Shown piece by piece: positions 33,507-42,940 of a stretch of 64,000 bases of DNA. The position numbers and the translations under genes were made by a program. Under the pieces are notes generated by a model. That model was not told the DNA's origin and searched no databases. It saw only the letters and a list, made by a program, of their open reading frames with translations. Every line of letters starts with the position of its first letter. Position 1 is the stretch's first letter. The stretch comes from Spirochaetota bacterium. Its GTDB lineage: Bacteria; Spirochaetota; Spirochaetia; Treponematales; UBA12059. The stretch covers positions 154,634-218,633 of the forward strand of contig JAKPPT010000122.1 of NCBI GenBank assembly GCA_029547205.1, in the 5' to 3' direction.

Positions 33507-35174
33507 ATGAGAAAGCTCGTTGAATGTGTCCCAAATTTTAGTGAAGGAAGAAATAAATCTATAATCGATGCAATTGCCCGGGCGATAACATCAGTACAGG
33601 GCGTAACTCTGCTTGATGTCGATCCTGGTGCAGATACAAACCGAACGGTATATACATTTGTCGGTACACCTGAAGCAGTAGCTGAAGCTGCGGTACAATC
33701 AGCAAAATGTGCATATGAATTAATTGATATGCAGGTCCATACCGGAGCTCACCCTCGCATGGGAGCACTTGATGTTTGTCCTTTTATTCCTGTCTCTGGA
33801 ATAACTATGGAAGAATGTGTGGAATTGTCACGTAGTGTAGGAAAAAGAATTGCTCATGAACTTGAGGTGCCTGTTTATTTATATGAATATGCTGCTACAA
33901 GTCCTTCAAGAAAAAGCCTTGCGGATATTCGTGCAGGCGAATACGAAGCACTAGCAGAAAAGCTCCAGAAGCCAGAATGGAAACCGGATTTTGGTCCAGC
34001 TCAGTTTGTACCACGTTGGGGAGGCACTGTTGTAGGCGCACGAGAATTCTTAATTGCATACAATGTGAATCTTAACACCCGTGATAAAAAGCTTGCAAAT
34101 GAAGTTGCGCTTGCAATACGAGAGGGAGGCAAAGCAGCTCGTGATTCAAATGGGAATATAATCAAAGATGCCTCTGGTAACACGGTTAAAGTTCCAGGAA
34201 GACTTAAAAATGTGCGTGCAATAGGATGGTATATCGATGCATATAAATGCGCACAAGTATCTATCAATTTAACAAATTACAAAGAAACACCACTCCATAC
34301 AGTCTTTGAAACCGTCAAAGAAGAGGCTGAAAAATTAGGATTGCGTGTAACAGGGAGTGAAATTGTAGGACTTGTGCCTAAAGCACCACTTGTGGATGCT
34401 GGCAAGTACTATGCAACGCTTGCAGGAAAAAGTAAAGGTGCGCCAGAACAAGAGCTTATTCAAACCGCAGTACAAACATTGGGTCTTGATTCTGTTGCAC
34501 CATTCGAAAGTAATAAAAAAATAATTGAATATGCAGTAGCAGAACCTGCTCCGCTCATGAGTAAAACAGTTTTTGGCTTTGTTGATGAAGTTTCCGCTGA
34601 TTCTCCAGCTCCAGGAGGAGGATCTGTTGCTGCGCTTGCAGGCTCATTGGGAGCAGCTCTTGCAGCAATGGTTGCAAACCTCACAGTAGGCAAAAAGGGT
34701 TATGAAGCTGTATCTCAAGAACTCTCTAATATGGCAGAACAAGCACAGAGTGTAAAAGATGCACTTGCACATGCTGTTGATGCAGATACAAATGCCTTCA
34801 ATGCGGTAATGGAAGCAATGAAACTTCCTAAAGCTACCGAAGCAGAAAAAGCTGCTCGGGAGAAGGCACTTCAGGATGGTTATAAAGCCGCGGCACTGGT
34901 TCCCCTTGAAACAGCCTCGCTCTGTTTAGAAGCACTGAAACTGGCTGAGCTTGCACTTAAAGGAAATAAAAATTCAATAACCGATGCGGGTGTAGCCGGT
35001 CTTATGGCTCATGCAGGTGTGTTTGGTGCTTGCTATAATGTACTCATCAATCTCGGTACTATTACCGATACTGAATTTGTTTCATCAATGCGTACCAAAA
35101 CAAGTGAGCTCATGCAACAGGCAAACGCAATAAAAGAACGAATTAACTCTGTAATTATGGAGTCAATTCAATAA
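33507..35174 (+). CDS. ftcD: Bifunctional glutamate formimidoyltransferase / formimidoyl-THF cyclodeaminase
   Basis: 555 residues. N-terminal formiminotransferase (about 1-335: ECVPNFSEGRN, LLDVDPGADTNRTVYTF, QVHTGAHPRMGALDVCPF, GWYIDAYKCAQVSINLTNY). C-terminal cyclodeaminase (about 350-550: ADSPAPGGGSVAALAGSLG, NAFNAVMEAMKLPK). It transfers the formimino group of formiminoglutamate to THF and releases ammonia, giving methenyl-THF, so histidine is probably fermented. No other hut genes are nearby. TGAGGAGG precedes the ATG. Confidence 0.95.
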   Translation: MRKLVECVPNFSEGRNKSIIDAIARAITSVQGVTLLDVDPGADTNRTVYTFVGTPEAVAEAAVQSAKCAYELIDMQVHTGAHPRMGALDVCPFIPVSGITMEECVELSRSVGKRIAHELEVPVYLYEYAATSPSRKSLADIRAGEYEALAEKLQKPEWKPDFGPAQFVPRWGGTVVGAREFLIAYNVNLNTRDKKLANEVALAIREGGKAARDSNGNIIKDASGNTVKVPGRLKNVRAIGWYIDAYKCAQVSINLTNYKETPLHTVFETVKEEAEKLGLRVTGSEIVGLVPKAPLVDAGKYYATLAGKSKGAPEQELIQTAVQTLGLDSVAPFESNKKIIEYAVAEPAPLMSKTVFGFVDEVSADSPAPGGGSVAALAGSLGAALAAMVANLTVGKKGYEAVSQELSNMAEQAQSVKDALAHAVDADTNAFNAVMEAMKLPKATEAEKAAREKALQDGYKAAALVPLETASLCLEALKLAELALKGNKNSITDAGVAGLMAHAGVFGACYNVLINLGTITDTEFVSSMRTKTSELMQQANAIKERINSVIMESIQ

Positions 35175-35181
35175 AATGCTC

Positions 35182-35198
35182 GTGTCACCAAAATTGTG
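35182..35198 (+). repeat. Copy F of the interspersed motif
   Basis: GTGTCACCAAAATTGTG, seven bases after the ftcD stop codon and before its terminator. Confidence 0.5.
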
Positions 35199-35223
35199 AA
35201 TTGGTATTAAAACATATAAATAC

Positions 35224-35260
35224 AAAAGACATGCCCCCCAGTGAGAGGGCATGTCTTTTT
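35224..35260 (+). terminator. Terminator between ftcD and thioredoxin (bidirectional)
   Basis: AAAAGACATGCCC (35224-35236) pairs with GGGCATGTCTTTT (35247-35259), followed by T on the plus strand; the minus strand also gives TTTT after the stem. It serves the convergent ftcD and thioredoxin genes. Confidence 0.85.
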
Positions 35261-35320
35261 ATTACACTGCATACATGCTATTGTGCAGTATACAGTATCA
35301 TGACCGTAGCTATACAGTAA

Positions 35321-35677
35321 TTAGCTTACATTTAGTTCTTCTTTTACGATTCTGTCTATTTCTTTTTCAGGCAGCGCACCAACAGAAACCATGGGATTTC
35401 CATCTTTGGGAATAAAAACAAGCGTTGGTATGCTTTGTACACCAAACATACCTGCTAATTCCTGTTCAACATCTGTATCTACCTTGTAGACATCGAGCTT
35501 CCCACTATATTTTGTACCAATTTTTTCAAGCACAGGTCCTACCATTCGACAGGGTCCACACCAATCAGCATAAAAGTCAATAATCGCTGGACGATCACCC
35601 TTGAATTTCCATTCCTTTTCTTGTTCATAGTCAAAAACTTTTTCTTTAAACATTGTCAGATTCATTTGTTCAGGCAT
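35321..35677 (-). CDS. Thioredoxin
   Basis: A 118-residue thioredoxin with the active site WCGPC in FYADWCGPCRMVGPVLEKIG and the cis-Pro loop VQSIPTLVF. It has an N-terminal extension of about 20 residues before the first beta strand, compared with E. coli TrxA. The ATG at 35677 follows GGAGG by about five bases. Reduces disulfides in the cytoplasm; no signal peptide is seen. Confidence 0.93.
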   Translation of the reverse strand: MPEQMNLTMFKEKVFDYEQEKEWKFKGDRPAIIDFYADWCGPCRMVGPVLEKIGTKYSGKLDVYKVDTDVEQELAGMFGVQSIPTLVFIPKDGNPMVSVGALPEKEIDRIVKEELNVS

Positions 35678-35741
35678 ACATCCCTCCATGTGTTGTTTTG
35701 TTACTGTTAATATATATACATTTTACTATATAGTCAAATTT

Positions 35742-36458
35742 TTAATAAAAATTTTTTTGTAACGGAAATTTTGGATGATGTGACAACACAGGAAGGTAGT
35801 ATTGAGGATTTAAAAAATTGGAAAAAACAAATATCGATTTTATAAAAACGCCAGTTTGCAAACTGTTCCAAAAACCTGCACAATCGAGTGCATGTGCCAG
35901 TAACTCCGTACAATACAGTGCTGAATCATCAAAAAAATTAAAAGCATTATCGAAAGGTACTCTCCTCTCGAGCTTTTGCTGAACATATTCTAATGCTTTT
36001 GCACGCTGTGTTGTAGTTTCCCATAAGGGGCGCACAACAATAAGGCTATGAGGGCGTGCGCGTTCAATAAACGCATGTATTTCATGCATCTGCATGCCAT
36101 CAATTCCGGAAAGTGTATTATTGACAGTGTGAATAACAAAAATGGTATTATTTTTATTTACAATAATGCCAACATGAGAAAGGGGAACTGTTTCAGCACA
36201 TATATTCATAATAATATCTGCAGAACCAAGAATACCCTGAATAAGAATTATATCGCCATCCTGCAGCGCTTCGAGTTCTGTTTGGTTTAGTGTCTCATGG
36301 ATTTGTGAGCGTGGTTTCAGTATTGCAGCATGCAAGCTCTGATAAAATAGCAATGCCATAACAGCACACGCTGCTATGGCATATACAGTGAACGTTGATT
36401 TTTCTGCTTGCAGATACTTTTTAGAAATTTTTTGAATAATTAGCTTTCCACTGTCCAT
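35742..36458 (-). CDS. Membrane-anchored YiiX/YebB-like NlpC/P60-type cysteine hydrolase
   Basis: About 238 residues with one N-terminal membrane span (about 25-45, VYAIAACAVMALLFY) and an exported permuted papain-like domain. The domain shows LQDGDIILIQG, the His in VPLSHVGIIV and the Cys in DDSALYCTELLAHAL. YiiX-type proteins hydrolyse amide or ester bonds in peptidoglycan or lipids; the substrate here is unknown. The start is uncertain: ATG 36458 overlaps the end of the lipoprotein gene by 38 bases and has no clear ribosome site. Confidence 0.75.
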   Translation of the reverse strand: MDSGKLIIQKISKKYLQAEKSTFTVYAIAACAVMALLFYQSLHAAILKPRSQIHETLNQTELEALQDGDIILIQGILGSADIIMNICAETVPLSHVGIIVNKNNTIFVIHTVNNTLSGIDGMQMHEIHAFIERARPHSLIVVRPLWETTTQRAKALEYVQQKLERRVPFDNAFNFFDDSALYCTELLAHALDCAGFWNSLQTGVFIKSIFVFSNFLNPQYYLPVLSHHPKFPLQKNFY

Positions 36459-36801
36459 CAACTTTTTTCATATTGAGTGTATTTTCATTATCCTCACCTT
36501 TGAGTTTATACACAATTGTTGCTGTATCGCCGTCTACTTTTGATGAAACAATAGTTATATCTGAACTTTTCAGATTTTTTTTACTCTGATTGATCTGTTC
36601 CTGACTCATCATACCCATAAGACCCTTGAGTGTCTGCAGAACCTGTGCGCCTTCTGTGGTACTAAGTTTCATGGCATCATCCCAATTCATTGCATTAATT
36701 GCAATAATAAACTTTTTAGCATTTGCTTCAGGTCCAGATACTGCACAGGCAGTAAACACGAGTGCTACCATGAGTAGCAGAACAGAAATTTTGATTTTCA
36801 T
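36421..36801 (-). CDS. Small lipoprotein with DUF4878-like fold
   Basis: 126 residues, lipobox VFTAC (Cys near residue 19). The body, with KKFIIAINAMNWDDAMKLST and the final strands (GDTATIVYKLKGEDNENTLNMKKVDGQWK), matches the cone-shaped NTF2-like DUF4878 pattern. AAGGAG precedes the ATG. Co-transcribed with, and overlapping, the YiiX-like gene. Function unknown. Confidence 0.72.
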   Translation of the reverse strand: MKIKISVLLLMVALVFTACAVSGPEANAKKFIIAINAMNWDDAMKLSTTEGAQVLQTLKGLMGMMSQEQINQSKKNLKSSDITIVSSKVDGDTATIVYKLKGEDNENTLNMKKVDGQWKANYSKNF

Positions 36802-36896
36802 AGTATCTCCTTCTTGTGATTTATACTGAGAGTATCCTATACTTTTACAATAAAATCAACTCAGTTTAAGCACTGCTGTGTGTATGTCGACTATAC

Positions 36897-36916
36897 ATGC
36901 AAGCAGTTTCTTGCAT
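36897..36916 (+). promoter_or_regulatory. Palindrome overlapping the pyrK -35 box (operator candidate)
   Basis: ATGCAAG, six bases, CTTGCAT is a perfect 7-bp inverted repeat. Its right half contains the TTGCAT used as the -35 box of pyrK, so a protein bound here would block the promoter. Confidence 0.45.
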
Positions 36917-36940
36917 ACGTTCCTACCACCATGCTAGAGT
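36911..36940 (+). promoter_or_regulatory. Leaderless-type promoter of pyrK
   Basis: TTGCAT (36911-36916), an 18-base spacer and TAGAGT (36935-36940); the ATG follows after exactly six bases and there is no ribosome site. Confidence 0.45.
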
Positions 36941-36946
36941 AGCTCT

Positions 36947-37732
36947 ATGAATATACAAATCGCCAATATAATCGAAAACCGCAGCGTAAGTGATCAGTAT
37001 TTTGAGCTAGTCTTTGATTATAGTAATTTTGATAGTGAGCCACAGCCAGGTATGTTTTTTACTGTAAAAATCGATGGTGCTTTTGGACCTGTTCTCAGAC
37101 GCCCATTTGCTTTTTCCGGATGGAATCCGAAACAGGGAACAGCTTCAGCGCTCATTGAAAAACGAGGAAATGGTACACACTGGCTTGCAGGCCTTGCAAG
37201 CGGGGACACACTTGACATTTTAGGACCGCTCGGAAAAGCATTCTCTTTTCCGCAACGTGGTGTTCGTCCGCTTCTTGTAGCAGGCGGTATAGGACTCGGA
37301 CCAATGCTCTTTTTCGCAAATGTATTACTTGCGCGCAGTAACCAGGGTCTCTGCGAAGCACCTCTCCTCATTGCAGGATTTCGCACGCAGAGTTTAATAC
37401 CAAAATTAGATTTTCCAGCTGGTACGCTGTTCTGCACCGATGATGGTTCAACAGGTTTTAAGGGCACTGTACTGGATTGTATACTGTCACTATCTGATGC
37501 ACTCCCTAAAGTTATCTATGCATGTGGACCTTCCCCCATGCTTGCGGCACTTGCACGCTATGCATCATCACTTGCGCTTCCTTACGAAGCATCAGTCGAA
37601 CAATGGATGGCATGCGGTATCGGTGCTTGCATGGGTTGTGCAGTACCAATGACCGATGGCACGTACCAGCGAGCCTGCGCAGATGGTCCAGTTTTTAATG
37701 GACTCACTGTAGATTGGGAGAAACTCGTATGA
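36947..37732 (+). CDS. pyrK: Dihydroorotate dehydrogenase electron-transfer subunit PyrK
   Basis: 261 residues. FAD-binding barrel (RRPFAFSGWN), NAD-binding part (VAGGIGLGPMLFFA, VIYACGPSPMLAAL) and a C-terminal [2Fe-2S] site (MACGIGACMGCAVP... RACADGPVF). It lets PyrD use NAD+ as electron acceptor. The ATG lacks a Shine-Dalgarno and lies six bases after a -10-like hexamer. Overlaps pyrD by four bases. Confidence 0.93.
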   Translation: MNIQIANIIENRSVSDQYFELVFDYSNFDSEPQPGMFFTVKIDGAFGPVLRRPFAFSGWNPKQGTASALIEKRGNGTHWLAGLASGDTLDILGPLGKAFSFPQRGVRPLLVAGGIGLGPMLFFANVLLARSNQGLCEAPLLIAGFRTQSLIPKLDFPAGTLFCTDDGSTGFKGTVLDCILSLSDALPKVIYACGPSPMLAALARYASSLALPYEASVEQWMACGIGACMGCAVPMTDGTYQRACADGPVFNGLTVDWEKLV

Positions 37733-38664
37733 ACTTAACAGTTACTATTGGTTCACTCACTATGAAAAACCCGGTTGGTGCAGCAAGTGGTACATTTGGC
37801 TATGGCTCTGAATATGAAAAACTCATTGATGTTCATGAACTCGGAGCTCTCTACACAAAAGCGGTAACACCAGAACCGCGAGGAGGAAATCCAGTACCCC
37901 GTCTCGCAGAAACACCTTCGGGTATGCTCAATTCGATCGGGCTTGCAAATCCCGGACTTTCGTACTTTATCAGTAACAAGCTTCCTGAACTGCAACGGAT
38001 GGGATGCAGTGTTATAGTAAATGTTGCTGGGAAAACTCAGGAAGATTACTGTAAGGTGGTTGAAACACTTGAAACACAAACCGGGATACATGGCTATGAA
38101 ATCAATATTAGCTGTCCCAACGTTTCGCACGGTGGTCTCGCGTTTGGCACCGATCCCGGAATAGTCGAAAAACTTACTGCACAGCTCCGTTCAATAATCG
38201 AACAGGGTGCAGCAATGCGAAAGGATTCCTGCCGCCCGCTCATAATTAAACTGAGCCCTAATGTCACCGATATTACCGAAATAGCTCGCGCTGCAGAAGC
38301 AGGAGGTGCTCATGCTGTATCAGCAATCAACACACTTGTTGGAATGGTAATTGATGTTAAAAAACGAAAACCAGTTCTTGCAATGAAAACTGGTGGACTC
38401 TCAGGCCCTGCGATACGCCCCGTTGGTGTTGCAGCAGTCTATAAAATAAGACGGGCTATCTCAATTCCTGTCATTGGGTTAGGAGGCATAACGTGCACCG
38501 ATGATGCGCTCCAGTACCTTCTTGCAGGTGCTGATGCTATTCAAATTGGTACCGTACTTTTTAGTAACCCAAATGCAGCACATGAGATTATCCAGGGAAT
38601 ATGGCAGTACATGGAAACATATAAAATTAACTCCGTTGCTGACATTAAAAATCTTCTTGAATAA
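37729..38664 (+). CDS. pyrD: Dihydroorotate dehydrogenase, class 1B catalytic subunit
   Basis: 311 residues, FMN-binding TIM barrel. Oxidises dihydroorotate to orotate. MKNPVGAASGTFGYG, YEINISCPNVSHGG (with the serine/cysteine base region NISCPNV), LIIKLSPNVTD and GLGGITCTDDALQYLLAGADAIQIGT are class-1B features, and pyrK precedes it. The start ATG overlaps the pyrK stop (ATGA). An in-frame ATG 15 bases earlier lies inside pyrK and is less likely. Confidence 0.95.
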   Translation: MNLTVTIGSLTMKNPVGAASGTFGYGSEYEKLIDVHELGALYTKAVTPEPRGGNPVPRLAETPSGMLNSIGLANPGLSYFISNKLPELQRMGCSVIVNVAGKTQEDYCKVVETLETQTGIHGYEINISCPNVSHGGLAFGTDPGIVEKLTAQLRSIIEQGAAMRKDSCRPLIIKLSPNVTDITEIARAAEAGGAHAVSAINTLVGMVIDVKKRKPVLAMKTGGLSGPAIRPVGVAAVYKIRRAISIPVIGLGGITCTDDALQYLLAGADAIQIGTVLFSNPNAAHEIIQGIWQYMETYKINSVADIKNLLE

Positions 38665-38665
38665 T

Positions 38666-38682
38666 TTAACACAATTTTAACA
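38666..38682 (+). promoter_or_regulatory. PHO-box-like direct repeat upstream of pstS
   Basis: TTAACA (38666-38671) and TTAACA (38677-38682) are spaced by five bases, giving 11-bp periodicity. This is the arrangement bound by PhoP/PhoB-type regulators in Gram-positive bacteria. PhoB/PhoR are encoded at the end of the same locus. The remaining 189 bases to pstS contain a small hairpin (TTCCG/CGGAA near 38732-38748) and AAGGAGG before the ATG. Confidence 0.55.
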
Positions 38683-38871
38683 ATTTCTGCATACTGTTTT
38701 CACAGAGTTCTCCTACTATCATCACATGATTCCGTAAAATGCGGAACAGACAGAAAACGAATCGAGCAGCAAGATTATTCAGAATGTATGCATCTTCGTG
38801 CTTACACTCAAAATAACAGAATACCTTGCGCATGAACGAATCTGTCTTAAAACTGTAAGGAGGATTCTATT

Positions 38872-39849
38872 ATGAAGAAAAGGACAATACTTGTTCTGTT
38901 TTCCATCATTGCACTTACTTTGCTATTTGCTCAGGCAAAATTTGCGTTTATCACTGCAAAAAGTGATGACAAAGACAAAATGCTTCCCGGGATTGATCCT
39001 TCAAAAGTAACTGGCACCATAGTTACTGCTGGAAGCTCAACGGTTTACCCACTTTCAGAAGCAATTGCTTCTATGTTCAAAAAAGATGGGTTCACTGGAC
39101 TAATCACAATTGACTCTATTGGCTCAGGTGCTGGGTTTGATAGATTCTGCAAAACTGGCGAAACCGATATTTCTAATGCTTCCGTTCAAATTAAACAGTC
39201 ACAAATTGATGCAGCCAGAGCAATTGGCAGAAATCCCATCGAGTTCCGCGTTGGCACCGATGCACTTGCGGTTGTTGTCAGCAAAAAGAACACATTTATT
39301 GCAAATGCAACGGTACAGGAACTCGCAAAAATTTTCTCAACTGCGGAAAAATGGTCAGATGTCAATCCAAAATGGCCCGCACAGCCCATTAAGCGCTTTA
39401 TTCCTGGCACTGACTCTGGCACGTTTAGTTACTTTGTGGAACATGTATTCAATAAAAAAGCAGATCCTCTCCTTGCTGCAAAAAATCTTCAGCTTTCTGA
39501 AGATGATAACGTGCTTGTCCGTGGCATTGAAAATGACCCGTATGCTATCGGTTTCTTTGGATTTGCGTACTATACAGAAAATCAAAAATCACTCAAGGCT
39601 CTTTCCATTGAAGGTGTAGCACCCGGTCAGACTACTGTTGATAATGGCACCTACCCTCTGGCACGACCACTCTTCCTCTATAGCGACGCAAAAATTATGA
39701 ACGAAAAACCTCAGGTCGCTGCCTTTATCCTGTATTACCTCACCTACGTCAATGATGTAATCAAAAAAGTAGGATACTTCCCTGCTCCGGCGAGCGCACT
39801 TAAACAGGCAAAACAAAACTGGCTTGATGCAGTCAAAGGCAGATATTAA
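38872..39849 (+). CDS. pstS: Phosphate ABC transporter substrate-binding protein
   Basis: 325 residues with a signal peptide (residues 1-22). Captures phosphate in the periplasm. Phosphate-binding loops are visible: TAGSSTVYPLSEA, IGSGAGFDRF and PGTDSGTFSYF. No lipobox Cys, so it may be a free periplasmic protein. AAGGAGG lies before the ATG. First gene of pstSCAB-phoU-phoBR. Confidence 0.95.
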   Translation: MKKRTILVLFSIIALTLLFAQAKFAFITAKSDDKDKMLPGIDPSKVTGTIVTAGSSTVYPLSEAIASMFKKDGFTGLITIDSIGSGAGFDRFCKTGETDISNASVQIKQSQIDAARAIGRNPIEFRVGTDALAVVVSKKNTFIANATVQELAKIFSTAEKWSDVNPKWPAQPIKRFIPGTDSGTFSYFVEHVFNKKADPLLAAKNLQLSEDDNVLVRGIENDPYAIGFFGFAYYTENQKSLKALSIEGVAPGQTTVDNGTYPLARPLFLYSDAKIMNEKPQVAAFILYYLTYVNDVIKKVGYFPAPASALKQAKQNWLDAVKGRY

Positions 39850-39875
39850 CACTCACACTAAAAAATGAGTACGGA

Positions 39876-39899
39876 GAGCACTGCTTGAAGGCAGTGCTC
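39876..39899 (+). other. Hairpin between pstS and pstC
   Basis: GAGCACTGC / GCAGTGCTC, perfect 9-bp stem with 6-base loop, no T-run. Such a stem could protect the upstream pstS message and explain extra binding protein relative to permease, as in other ABC operons. Inferred. Confidence 0.6.
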
Positions 39900-39924
39900 A
39901 TCATTACTGCTAAGGAAATATACA

Positions 39925-40839
39925 ATGAAACAGACTAATGCTGTGGACCCTAAACTCTGTAAAAGAATACATCCTGTCAATCGGACGATTGAAACGATAC
40001 TTGCAGCTACAGGAATTATAACAATCGGTGTTACCATAGCAATCGTTTTTATACTTGGCGAAGAATCTATTATTTTTTTTAAACATGTTTCGCTCAGACA
40101 ATTTTTTACGACTTTTGAATGGCAACCACATATTGAAAAATTTGGAATATGGCCGCTCTTAAATGCCACTATTACCACAAGTTTGTTTGGAATGCTTGTA
40201 GCACTGCCAATAGGCTTTTTTACCGCAGTATTTCTTGCAGAATATGCTTCTAATACTATTAAAAGGAAAATAAAACCTGTGCTTGAAATTCTTGCAGGAA
40301 TACCCACTGTAGTTTTTGGTTATTTTGCTTTAAATTTTATTACGCCTTTTTTGCAGCTTGTTTTTGGCAAAGCAGTATCAGTATATAATACTGCATCAGC
40401 CGGTATTGCAATTGGTATTCTCCTTGTACCACTCGTTGCTTCGCTAATAGAAGAAGCTCTCTCTGCAGTTCCACGGCACCTTCGCGAAGCTGCATATGCT
40501 GTCGGTGCAACTAAACTCGAAGTAACACTTGGTATCGTTGTTCCATCTGCGCTCTCTGGTATTATTGCCACCATACTCCTTGCACTATCACGAGCATTTG
40601 GAGAAACAATGATTGTTGCGATTGCTGCAGGGGCAGGACCGGCTTTTACACTTAACCCATTTAAGTCAGCAGAAACCATGACAGGTCACATGGCTCGCAT
40701 AGCTGGCGGTGATCTCCCCTACGATTCCATTGATTACCAGAGTTTATTTGCAATCGCTCTCTTTTTATTTTTTATAACATTTTTCTTAAACCTTCTTGGA
40801 AGAAGCATATCAAAGCGATATATGGAGCACTATGAATGA
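39925..40839 (+). CDS. pstC: Phosphate ABC transporter permease PstC
   Basis: 304 residues, about six membrane spans. Typical GTLLNATITTSLFG-like entry (WPLLNATITTSLFGMLVALPIG), IPTVVFGYFALNF and the EAA loop EEALSAVPRHLREAAYAVGATKLEV. AAGGAA precedes the ATG. The end overlaps pstA by four bases. Confidence 0.95.
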   Translation: MKQTNAVDPKLCKRIHPVNRTIETILAATGIITIGVTIAIVFILGEESIIFFKHVSLRQFFTTFEWQPHIEKFGIWPLLNATITTSLFGMLVALPIGFFTAVFLAEYASNTIKRKIKPVLEILAGIPTVVFGYFALNFITPFLQLVFGKAVSVYNTASAGIAIGILLVPLVASLIEEALSAVPRHLREAAYAVGATKLEVTLGIVVPSALSGIIATILLALSRAFGETMIVAIAAGAGPAFTLNPFKSAETMTGHMARIAGGDLPYDSIDYQSLFAIALFLFFITFFLNLLGRSISKRYMEHYE

Positions 40840-42083
40840 GCACTATAGCAAAATTTGATCCGGCGCTTAACGTAAGGCATCAAAAATCCAAAACATGGAA
40901 CGTTATATTTTTTATAGCAATTATTACCTCATTTTTGTTTCTTACAGCATTATTGTTTAATATACTCAATGATACATTTGGTTTCGTAATCATTGAATAT
41001 GAAACACCTCCCCAATCGCTTACCTATGAAAACAAACACTATACCGAATTATCAACTCAAGAACTCAGACTGTTTTTAGAAGAAAATCTTCCAGGAAGGC
41101 GTTTTCGGGCACTTGAAAGAGAAAAACCATTTGAAAACCGTGATAAAAGTGAACTCATAACAATTATCGAAAGAGAAATTCTCAATCCGTCAATATATAA
41201 ATCATATTCACTCGTAGCCTCTATGTTTGCTAGAAAAGCAATTCAGCAAGAATTTGATGAAGCTCCAGAAGGCTCTGTCCTCATGTTTAGATCCTGGATA
41301 TCGCGCGATATGCTTCTTAATCCGCAAAGCGATAATGCACTTGAAACGGGGATACGTACTGCGCTTTTAGGCAGTGTTTTTACTGTACTCATTGCAATTA
41401 TTTTTTCAATACCACTGGGCATTGCTGCATCAGTATGGATGGAAGAATATCTAAACCCTAAAAGCAAACTTAATACAATTTTAACGCTCAATATTTATAA
41501 CCTGGCAGGCGTTCCATCAATTATTTATGGTATGCTCGGACTTGCAGTATTTGTTCGCTTTCTGGAACCAATTACTTCCGGCGCACTGTTTAACGCAGCA
41601 AGTGATGAAGTTAAAAATGGCAGAACAATACTCTCTGCAGGGCTTACACTTGGTATTCTCATTTTGCCTGTCATTATTGTTAATACTCGGGAAGCCATAC
41701 GTGCCGTACCTGGAAGCCTCAGACATGCGAGTATTGCAGTTGGTGCCACTAAATTAGATACCATATTTCATCACGTTTTGCCTGCATGTTTTGATAGAAT
41801 TTTAACAGGAGCAATATTTGCTATGGCACGTGTACTCGGCGAGACTGCACCTCTCATTATTATTGGAGCCTCCACTTTTATATCGCAGGATCCAACATCA
41901 TTATTTTCCAAATTCACAACATTACCAATTCAAATTTATCAATGGACCAGCAGACCTCAAAAAGAATTTCACAATCTTGCTGCCGGTGCTATTGTTATCT
42001 TAATGATTCTTATGATTATCCTTAATGGTACAGCAATTGTTTTAAGGAACCGAATCAATGCACGAAAGGAAGCATATCGATGA
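40836..42083 (+). CDS. pstA: Phosphate ABC transporter permease PstA, with N-terminal insertion
   Basis: 415 residues, about 120 longer than usual. After the first span (about 25-47) comes a hydrophilic insertion of about 130 residues (about 50-180, with [20 protein letters not shown]). The permease core follows with [15 protein letters not shown] and the EAA loop [25 protein letters not shown]. The insertion would face the periplasm next to PstS; its role is unknown. Overlaps both neighbours by four bases. Confidence 0.93.
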   Translation: MSTIAKFDPALNVRHQKSKTWNVIFFIAIITSFLFLTALLFNILNDTFGFVIIEYETPPQSLTYENKHYTELSTQELRLFLEENLPGRRFRALEREKPFENRDKSELITIIEREILNPSIYKSYSLVASMFARKAIQQEFDEAPEGSVLMFRSWISRDMLLNPQSDNALETGIRTALLGSVFTVLIAIIFSIPLGIAASVWMEEYLNPKSKLNTILTLNIYNLAGVPSIIYGMLGLAVFVRFLEPITSGALFNAASDEVKNGRTILSAGLTLGILILPVIIVNTREAIRAVPGSLRHASIAVGATKLDTIFHHVLPACFDRILTGAIFAMARVLGETAPLIIIGASTFISQDPTSLFSKFTTLPIQIYQWTSRPQKEFHNLAAGAIVILMILMIILNGTAIVLRNRINARKEAYR

Positions 42084-42889
42084 ATGAAACTACTGCACCT
42101 TCAGTTGTCAATCAGAATACTTCACTCATTCTTGAAATCCCTGATCCAGTATTACGTTTTAAGAACACGAGCATCTGGTATGGTGCCAACGAAGCAGTAA
42201 AATCTGTTTCGATGGGAATTAAAAACCATGCTATTACAGCAATTATTGGACCATCTGGCTGCGGGAAAAGCACATTGTTACGGTCAATTAACAGAATGAA
42301 CGATCTCATTCCAGACTGCCATGTAACTGGCAATATTTACTATCATGACAATGATATTTATGATAAAAATCTTGATCCGGTGCTCCTTCGAAGACATATC
42401 GGCATGGTATTCCAGAAACCCAATCCATTCGCAAAATCGATTTACCAGAATATTGCATGGGGTGCAAAAATAAATGGCTACAAAGGAAATCTTGATCAGC
42501 TGGTAGAAGAATCATTGCGACAGGCTGCACTCTGGGATGAAGTAAAAGACAAACTTCATAAATCTGCGTTTGCGTTATCCGGCGGACAGCAGCAACGCCT
42601 CTGCATAGCACGAGCTATTGCACTTAAACCCGACATACTGCTTCTCGATGAACCGACAAGTGCCCTCGATCCAATATCCACCGCAAAAATCGAGAGTCTC
42701 CTTGAAGAATTAAAAAAATTCTTTACAATTATAATTGTAACACATAACATGCAGCAGGCTGGCCGCATTTCCGATTATACTGCGTTTATGCTTACAGGAG
42801 ATTTAGTTGAATACAATGAAACAAAGAAAATATTTTTTAACCCTACTGATGAGCGTACAGAAAGCTACATATCCGGACGTTTTGGATAA
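42080..42889 (+). CDS. pstB: Phosphate ABC transporter ATPase PstB
   Basis: 269 residues. Walker [11 protein letters not shown]-loop [14 protein letters not shown], signature [16 protein letters not shown], Walker [14 protein letters not shown] and switch His in [12 protein letters not shown]. An N-terminal extension of about 25 residues precedes the usual start. Powers phosphate import through PstCA. Confidence 0.97.
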   Translation: MNETTAPSVVNQNTSLILEIPDPVLRFKNTSIWYGANEAVKSVSMGIKNHAITAIIGPSGCGKSTLLRSINRMNDLIPDCHVTGNIYYHDNDIYDKNLDPVLLRRHIGMVFQKPNPFAKSIYQNIAWGAKINGYKGNLDQLVEESLRQAALWDEVKDKLHKSAFALSGGQQQRLCIARAIALKPDILLLDEPTSALDPISTAKIESLLEELKKFFTIIIVTHNMQQAGRISDYTAFMLTGDLVEYNETKKIFFNPTDERTESYISGRFG

Positions 42890-42940
42890 TCAAATGAATG
42901 AACACAAACAGTACATTCTATATAAAAGAAAGGCAGTACA

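Noticed and set aside
38666..38682. Rex operator upstream of pstS
   Set aside because: TTAACA occurs twice in the same direction; Rex sites are inverted repeats of the TTGTTAA / TTAACAA type.
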